Shown: positions 6,259-7,796 of the stretch, piece by piece | How the letters are laid out: every line of letters begins with the position of its first letter | How positions within the stretch are numbered: the stretch's first letter is position 1 | Source: SZUA-217 sp036446835 | Lineage (GTDB): Bacteria; Actinomycetota; Acidimicrobiia; Spongiisociales; ZC4RG35 | Assembly (NCBI GenBank): GCA_036446835.1 | Contig: JAZFTT010000086.1 | Coordinates: forward strand, 1-7,796 | Length of the DNA stretch: 7,796 nt | Direction of reading: 5' to 3' | Notes under the pieces: model-generated | What the model was told of the DNA's origin: nothing | Databases searched by the model: none | The model's input: the letters and a program-made list of their open reading frames with translations, nothing else | Made by a program: the position numbers and the translations under genes

Positions 6259-7038
6259 CTACCCGGAGTTTCGGAAGTCGGGCTTTCTCTTCTCGAGGAA
6301 AGCGGCTACACCTTCACGATGCTCGGGCGTCTTGCCCATCCGGCCCTGCTCAACACGCTCCGCCTCCAACGCCTCTTCGAAGGTCAGACGGGCCGCCTCC
6401 CGGATGAGACGTCGGGTGGTGACAAGAGACTCAGGAACCATGTCGGCCAGAGTGCCGGCAAGCTCGACTGCCCTGACGACAACCTCGGTGTCGGGGACGA
6501 CCTCAGCGCACAGCCCGAGAGAGTGGGCTTGCTCCGCACCCACGCGCTTGTTGGTCATCGCCAATTCGACCGCCTTGGAAACACCTACGAAATGGGGAAG
6601 CCACCAGGTGGTTCCTGAGTCCGGGACGAGACCGATTGCGGTGAAGGCAGAGGTCAGGAAGGCTGATTCGGCCATGATCCGGATGTCGCATCCGAGTGCG
6701 ACCCCCAAGCCGGCCCCGGCGGCCACACCGTTGATCGCGGCGACGGTTGGAACAGTGCTGTTCACCAGAGCAAGGACCATCGGGTGGAAGACCTCGTTGA
6801 GGAGACTTGCCAGCTCGGGTCCCCCGTTGTCGCAGTCGTCGATGAGCTGGGAGAGGTCGGCTCCAGAGCAGAAAGCCTTGCCCGCACCGGTGAGGACGAC
6901 CGCCCGTGCTTCCCGGCCCGCTGTGTCCAGGGCCTCGACCAATCCGGCGGCCAGCCCGGCTTCGATGGCGTTGAATCGATCCGGGCGGTTGAGGGTGATG
7001 ATGGCCACATCACTGTCCAGTAGGTATTCGACGCTCAT
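6259..7038 (-). CDS. Enoyl-CoA hydratase/isomerase (crotonase superfamily), PaaG-like
   Basis: A 259-residue crotonase-fold enzyme acting on acyl-CoA thioesters in the cytoplasm. ITLNRPDRFNAIEAGL (14-29) is the family N-terminus. AFCSGADL (55-62) and AAINGVAAGAGLG (100-112) provide the two backbone amides of the oxyanion hole. GCDIRIMAESA (116-126) follows. The first catalytic Glu of classical hydratases, expected just after the 104-110 turn, is not present. LVPDSGTTWWLPHFVG (137-152) matches the D-x-G-x-T-W block of PaaG-type isomerases, whose catalytic acid would be Asp140. This suggests isomerase rather than hydratase chemistry. The C-terminus (EGVAAFLEKRKPDF) is typical. No other phenylacetate or beta-oxidation genes are in the window, so the substrate is open. 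A good Shine-Dalgarno site fixes the ATG at 7038. It diverges from the HU gene. Confidence 0.9.
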   Translation of the reverse strand: MSVEYLLDSDVAIITLNRPDRFNAIEAGLAAGLVEALDTAGREARAVVLTGAGKAFCSGADLSQLIDDCDNGGPELASLLNEVFHPMVLALVNSTVPTVAAINGVAAGAGLGVALGCDIRIMAESAFLTSAFTAIGLVPDSGTTWWLPHFVGVSKAVELAMTNKRVGAEQAHSLGLCAEVVPDTEVVVRAVELAGTLADMVPESLVTTRRLIREAARLTFEEALEAERVEQGRMGKTPEHREGVAAFLEKRKPDFRNSG

Positions 7039-7041
7039 GGT

Positions 7042-7048
7042 CCTCCTC
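7042..7048 (-). promoter_or_regulatory. Ribosome binding site of the crotonase gene
   Basis: On the minus strand GAGGAGG lies 3 nt before the ATG at 7038-7036. It is a strong, slightly close Shine-Dalgarno match and confirms the start. Confidence 0.7.
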
Positions 7049-7058
7049 GGGTTCGCGA

Positions 7059-7064
7059 ATTGTA
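7059..7064 (-). promoter_or_regulatory. Candidate -10 box of the crotonase gene
   Basis: TACAAT on the minus strand (inside TTTACAATTC) differs from TATAAT at one base. It would start transcription near 7052, giving a leader of roughly 14 nt that just includes the ribosome binding site. No good -35 is seen 16-18 nt upstream (about 7081-7088), so an activator or a weak -35 would be needed. Confidence 0.45.
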
Positions 7065-7089
7065 AAGCACGGAAAAGCCCGTTGCCGTT

Positions 7090-7101
7090 GGGTAATTGCC
7101 C
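7090..7101. repeat. Near-perfect 12-bp palindrome in the crotonase/HU divergent spacer
   Basis: GGGTAATTGCCC reads the same on both strands except for one T/G pair. It lies about 26 nt upstream of the proposed crotonase -10 and just before the candidate HU -10 hexamers, a suitable place for a shared operator. It is short and could be chance. Confidence 0.3.
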
Positions 7102-7113
7102 TATCGTTAGGTT
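7102..7113 (+). promoter_or_regulatory. Candidate -10 region for the HU gene
   Basis: Two adjacent hexamers, TATCGT (7102-7107) and TAGGTT (7108-7113), fit TANNNT. Either would give a leader of about 45-55 nt before the GTG at 7166. TTGCCG at 7082-7087 resembles a -35 but its spacing is 14 nt to the first hexamer and 20 nt to the second, so neither pairing is ideal. Confidence 0.3.
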
Positions 7114-7155
7114 TCATCGTCGCAGCAGACAACGCCGCGCATTCATCAACCCACA

Positions 7156-7161
7156 AGGAGG
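7156..7161 (+). promoter_or_regulatory. Ribosome binding site that fixes the HU GTG start
   Basis: AGGAGG, within AAGGAGGGG, lies 4 nt before GTG at 7166-7168. The following MNKSEMADKL is the standard HU N-terminus, so GTG at 7166 is the start even though the reading frame stays open for about 830 nt further upstream, antisense to the crotonase gene. Confidence 0.85.
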
Positions 7162-7165
7162 GGCT

Positions 7166-7459
7166 GTGAACAAGTCCGAGATGGCGGACAAGTTGGCCAG
7201 CAAGGCCGATGTCTCCAAAGGCAAAGCCGCCGAGATCATCGACATCATCTTCTCGACCAAGGATGGAGAAGGGATAATCGCCGTCGAACTCGACGCAGGC
7301 GGCAAGGTGAACATCACCGGCTTTGGCAACTTCAGTACAAAGCATCGCGCCGCTCGCATGGGTCGTAACCCCGCTACGGGCGCAACGATTCATATCGCGG
7401 CGAAGGAGTACGCACACTTCAGCGCCGCCAAGGGCCTGAAGGACCGCGTAGCGCGCTAA
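7166..7459 (+). CDS. hup: HU-family DNA-binding protein
   Basis: A 97-residue nucleoid protein that binds and bends DNA as a dimer. NKSEMADKLASKADVSKGKAA (2-22) is the HU N-terminal helix pair. GFGNF (52-56) starts the DNA-binding saddle, and the arm RAARMGRNPATGATIHI (61-77) carries the family RNPxTG tip with Pro69, which intercalates into DNA in HU/IHF. The end, EYAHFSAAKGLKDRVAR (81-97), is the C-terminal helix (usual F-x-x-G/A-K-x-L-K). Compared with the usual 90 residues there are about six or seven extra residues, DGEGIIA (33-39), between helix 2 and the first strand. It lacks the long Lys/Ala/Pro-rich tail found in mycobacterial HupB and Streptomyces HupS. It has its own strong ribosome binding site and terminator, as expected for an abundant, singly transcribed gene. 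Confidence 0.93.
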   Translation: MNKSEMADKLASKADVSKGKAAEIIDIIFSTKDGEGIIAVELDAGGKVNITGFGNFSTKHRAARMGRNPATGATIHIAAKEYAHFSAAKGLKDRVAR

Positions 7460-7480
7460 AAGCCCTGTATACCGGGATTT

Positions 7481-7511
7481 GCGACGGGCTGCCATGGCCC
7501 GTCGCTTTTTT
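7481..7511 (+). terminator. Intrinsic terminator of the HU gene
   Basis: GCGACGGGC at 7481-7489 pairs perfectly with GCCCGTCGC at 7497-7505, with a 7-nt loop (TGCCATG), followed directly by six T at 7506-7511. It lies 21 nt after the HU stop. This is a complete rho-independent terminator and separates hup from the following phosphodiesterase gene. Confidence 0.93.
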
Positions 7512-7575
7512 CTTGCCCGGATCAGAGTGTGTCGTCCTGAACAGTCCGAGTCTGTGGGTTAGCGTTGACAAGGCA

Positions 7576-7796
7576 GTGACCCTCGACCGACAGATCTGGT
7601 CCCCACCGGTCCCCATCGCCCACCGGGGGAGTCGGCTCCTGTGGCCGGAGAACACAATGGAGTCTTTCTCCGGCGCTTTCGAGATGGGATACCGCCACAT
7701 CGAGACGGATCTCCACATCACCAGCGATGGTGTGATCGTCTGCGTGCACGACCACACGGTGGATCGCACCACTGAAGGGTCGGGAGAGGTCTCCGG
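7576..7796 (+). CDS. Glycerophosphodiester phosphodiesterase, N-terminal part; cut by the right window edge
   Basis: Hydrolyses glycerophosphodiesters (deacylated phospholipids) to glycerol 3-phosphate and an alcohol. The 73 visible residues, from GTG at 7576, carry the start of the GDPD barrel (PF03009): PIAHRGSRLLWPENT (13-27) with catalytic-site His16-Arg17 and the Pro-Glu-Asn motif; FEMGYRHIETDLHIT (35-49) with metal ligands Glu43 and Asp45; then DGVIVCVHDHTVDRTTEGSG (51-70) with His58 of the HD motif. All N-terminal active-site residues seen in the family are present. There is no signal peptide, so a cytoplasmic enzyme is likely. Full family length is about 230-260 residues. The GTG start has only AAGG 2 nt upstream; TAGCGT at 7560-7565 could be a -10 giving an almost leaderless transcript. 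The start is less certain than the identity, but the next in-frame ATG (7648) is after the catalytic HRG and cannot be used. Confidence 0.87.
   Translation, partial: MTLDRQIWSPPVPIAHRGSRLLWPENTMESFSGAFEMGYRHIETDLHITSDGVIVCVHDHTVDRTTEGSGEVS

Noticed and set aside
6332..7165. A plus-strand frame open from 6332 that runs in frame into hup and would encode a 375-residue protein with a Ser/Arg/Pro-rich N-terminal extension.
   Set aside because: It is antisense to the well-supported crotonase gene, its composition is typical of antisense translation in high-GC DNA, and HU has its own strong ribosome binding site and canonical N-terminus at 7166. A gene caller could wrongly extend hup here.
7565..7570. 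A perfect TTGACA just upstream of the phosphodiesterase start, considered as a -35 box.
   Set aside because: A matching -10 would fall near 7588-7593, where none is seen, and transcription would then begin inside the gene past its only workable start codon.

Overview
This looks like chromosomal DNA from a high-GC bacterium, most likely an uncultured actinobacterium (Acidimicrobiia-like). The reasons are the GC-rich coding with GTG and TTG starts, a probable leaderless gene, the short HU variant and the RND/MMPL-type exporter. This placement comes from reading gene content and style; I could not run a database search. I see no insertion sequence, phage gene, tRNA, rRNA or CRISPR array.

Layout, left to right. 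The left edge holds the 5' part of a pyruvate or branched-chain 2-oxoacid dehydrogenase E1 alpha gene on the minus strand (1-302). It is not closed by a stop inside the window. It diverges from hisC-type histidinol-phosphate aminotransferase (385-1479, plus). Then come an 853-residue, 12-helix RND/MMPL-type exporter with a TTG start (1556-4117), an APH/RdoA-like small-molecule kinase (4174-5160), a COG1926-type phosphoribosyltransferase (5164-5802) and a DUF3237-like protein (5829-6236), all plus strand. The last three are tightly packed and probably one transcript. They run head-on into a PaaG-like enoyl-CoA hydratase/isomerase on the minus strand (6259-7038). That gene diverges from a gene for a 97-residue HU nucleoid protein (7166-7459), which ends in a textbook intrinsic terminator (7481-7511). 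A glycerophosphodiester phosphodiesterase gene (7576 onward) is cut by the right edge.

Most genes are ordinary housekeeping or metabolic functions, and I find no convincing new defence or mobile system. The points most worth following are: (1) the exporter keeps the Asp-Tyr proton-relay pair in its first half but has Pro-Phe at the matching place in the second half; (2) a 12-bp bulged hairpin holds the exporter's stop codon in its loop, and a second T-ended hairpin sits directly against the kinase start, which has no ribosome binding site; (3) a kinase, a phosphoribosyltransferase and a DUF3237 protein form a compact cassette of unknown substrate; (4) a repeat cluster and a leaderless-type promoter are packed into the E1 alpha/hisC divergent spacer.
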